Assembly (NCBI GenBank): GCA_012514775.1
Contig: JAAYZQ010000127.1
Span: 1-19,502 of the forward strand
Length of the DNA: 19,502 nt
Reading direction: 5' to 3'
Origin: Anaerolineaceae bacterium
GTDB lineage: Bacteria; Chloroflexota; Anaerolineae; JAAYZQ01
Part shown: one piece after another, positions 18,709 to 19,502 of the stretch
How the letters are laid out: the number at the start of each line of letters is the position of its first letter
Position numbering within the stretch: position 1 is the stretch's first letter
Notes under the pieces: model-generated
What the model saw: the letters and a program-made list of their open reading frames with translations, nothing else
The model's database searches: none
What the model was told of the DNA's origin: nothing
Translations under genes and position numbers: made by a program

Positions 18709-19502
18709 GTGAGCAACCGGTCTGCCAGCCCCGCCATAGGCGCGTGGGCCCTGACCATCGTCGTGGGCCTGGCCATCGTCCTGAGCCTGGGGGGCGCGCC
18801 CATCGCCGCCGAGCCCCAGGTCCTGGGCACGCCCACAGCCACGGCGACGCCGACGGCCACCTTCACGCCCACCCTGACCCCCACGCCGACGGCGACCGCT
18901 ACCCGGACACCGACGGCGACCCCGACGCCAACAGCCAGCCGCACGCCACGGCCCAGCCCGACGCCTACGGTGGCGACGCCGACCCCGGCCGCCGCCGTCG
19001 ACCACCTGTGGCTCAGCCATCCCCTGAGCCCCGAGGCCGAGGGCGACCGCTACCCGGGCAGCTACTTTCCCTACGGCGCCACGGGTGGCGGCCGCTATCA
19101 CCTCCATCACGGCGTCGACTATACCAATCCCGCCGGGACCCCGGTCCTGGCCGCCGCGGCCGGCCGGGTCATTGTCGCCGGCAACGACCTGGAGGTCGTG
19201 TACGGGGCCAAGGCCGACTTTTACGGCAACCTGGTCATCCAGGAGCTCGACCAGGCCTTTAACGGGCACCGGGTCTTTTTGCTGTACGCTCACCTCTCCG
19301 AGGTCCTGGTGGAGGAGGGTCAGCAACTGGAGGCCGGCCAGGTCCTGGGCCTGGTAGGCATGACCGGGGTTGCCATCGGCAACCACGTGCACCTGGAGGT
19401 GCGCCTGGGTAGCAACGACTATGGCAGCACCCGCAACCCTGTCCTGTGGCTGCGTCCCGAGCCGGGGCAAGGGGTCATCGCCGGGCTGGTGTTGGACGCC
19501 GC
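18709..19502 (+). CDS. M23-family (LytM-type) metallopeptidase, cut by window edge
   Basis: Cell-wall peptidase; 264 residues are visible and the frame is open at the right edge. The start is a GTG at 18709 with GAGGG 4 bases upstream. Residues 8-33 form a signal peptide or membrane anchor ending near PIAAEP. A low-complexity Thr/Pro linker (about 40-97) follows, rich in ACG-CCG-type codons. The catalytic domain has the zinc ligands His133 and Asp137 (HHGVD) and His228 (NHVHLEV), with His195 (YAHLS) and His226 as the catalytic histidines, in the order known for LytM. The set is complete, so it is probably an active endopeptidase that cuts peptidoglycan cross-bridges outside the membrane. It follows the LysM protein by 67 bases, consistent with one cell-wall operon. 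Confidence 0.9.
   Translation, partial: MSNRSASPAIGAWALTIVVGLAIVLSLGGAPIAAEPQVLGTPTATATPTATFTPTLTPTPTATATRTPTATPTPTASRTPRPSPTPTVATPTPAAAVDHLWLSHPLSPEAEGDRYPGSYFPYGATGGGRYHLHHGVDYTNPAGTPVLAAAAGRVIVAGNDLEVVYGAKADFYGNLVIQELDQAFNGHRVFLLYAHLSEVLVEEGQQLEAGQVLGLVGMTGVAIGNHVHLEVRLGSNDYGSTRNPVLWLRPEPGQGVIAGLVLDA

Noticed and set aside
18827..19000. Low-complexity ACG/CCG-rich tract as a separate repeat element
   Set aside because: It is explained by the Thr/Pro linker of the M23 peptidase; the units are irregular and no palindrome is present.

Overview
The window is GC-rich with tightly packed genes, and its style suggests a member of the Chloroflexota (Anaerolineae/Caldilineae-like). This is inferred from three things: a solute-binding lipoprotein with a Val/Thr/Glu/Lys-repeat linker after the lipobox, surface proteins with long Thr/Pro linkers, and Thermus/archaeal-type LeuC/LeuD-like subunits. 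No rRNA, tRNA, CRISPR array, transposase or phage gene was found. Five promoters can be read by eye. Three are TTGACA or TTGCCA, 17 bases, TATAAT on the + strand; one is TTGACA, 17 bases, TACAAT on the - strand; one has a weak -35 but a perfect -10.

Layout, left to right. (1) 2-1781 (+): the end of one ABC-2 exporter permease and a complete second one. (2) 1806-7441 (+): a sugar-uptake operon. It starts with a consensus promoter that has a perfect inverted repeat over the start site, then a LacI-family repressor, a CUT1 sugar-binding lipoprotein of the Thermus glucose/mannose type, two membrane permeases, and GalT. No transport ATPase, galK or galE is present. (3) 7486-8348 (+): a consensus promoter and a class III nucleotide cyclase with an N-terminal four-cysteine cluster. 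(4) 8486-14362 (-): glycerol kinase, an acyl-CoA dehydrogenase, an isocitrate/isopropylmalate-type dehydrogenase, and the small and large subunits of an isopropylmalate-isomerase/homoaconitase-type dehydratase. These are read right to left from a promoter at 14468-14440. (5) 14545-16464 (+): a DedA membrane protein with a structured leader, translationally coupled to a TPR-like protein. (6) 16508-19502 (+): a membrane-anchored LysM/beta-propeller protein, then an M23 metallopeptidase that runs off the right edge.

How the genes work together (inference). Block 2 looks like repressor-controlled uptake of a galactose-containing sugar, feeding galactose-1-phosphate into the Leloir pathway and borrowing an ATPase encoded elsewhere. 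The three right-hand genes of block 4 form a dehydratase plus beta-decarboxylating dehydrogenase pair of the leucine, lysine (AAA) or TCA kind; the exact substrate is not settled by the sequence. Blocks 5 and 6 are envelope-related.

The most unusual signal is a short palindromic DNA element (core GGGAGTCCTGGAAGGACGG). It occurs three times exactly and twice in degenerate form inside the LysM/beta-propeller gene, and it is read in two different frames. This suggests a palindromic element that spreads into disordered protein linkers. Other points of interest are a possible 12-codon leaderless leader peptide before the cyclase, hairpins between genes that resemble dispersed repeats, and an unusual specificity loop in the LeuD-like subunit.
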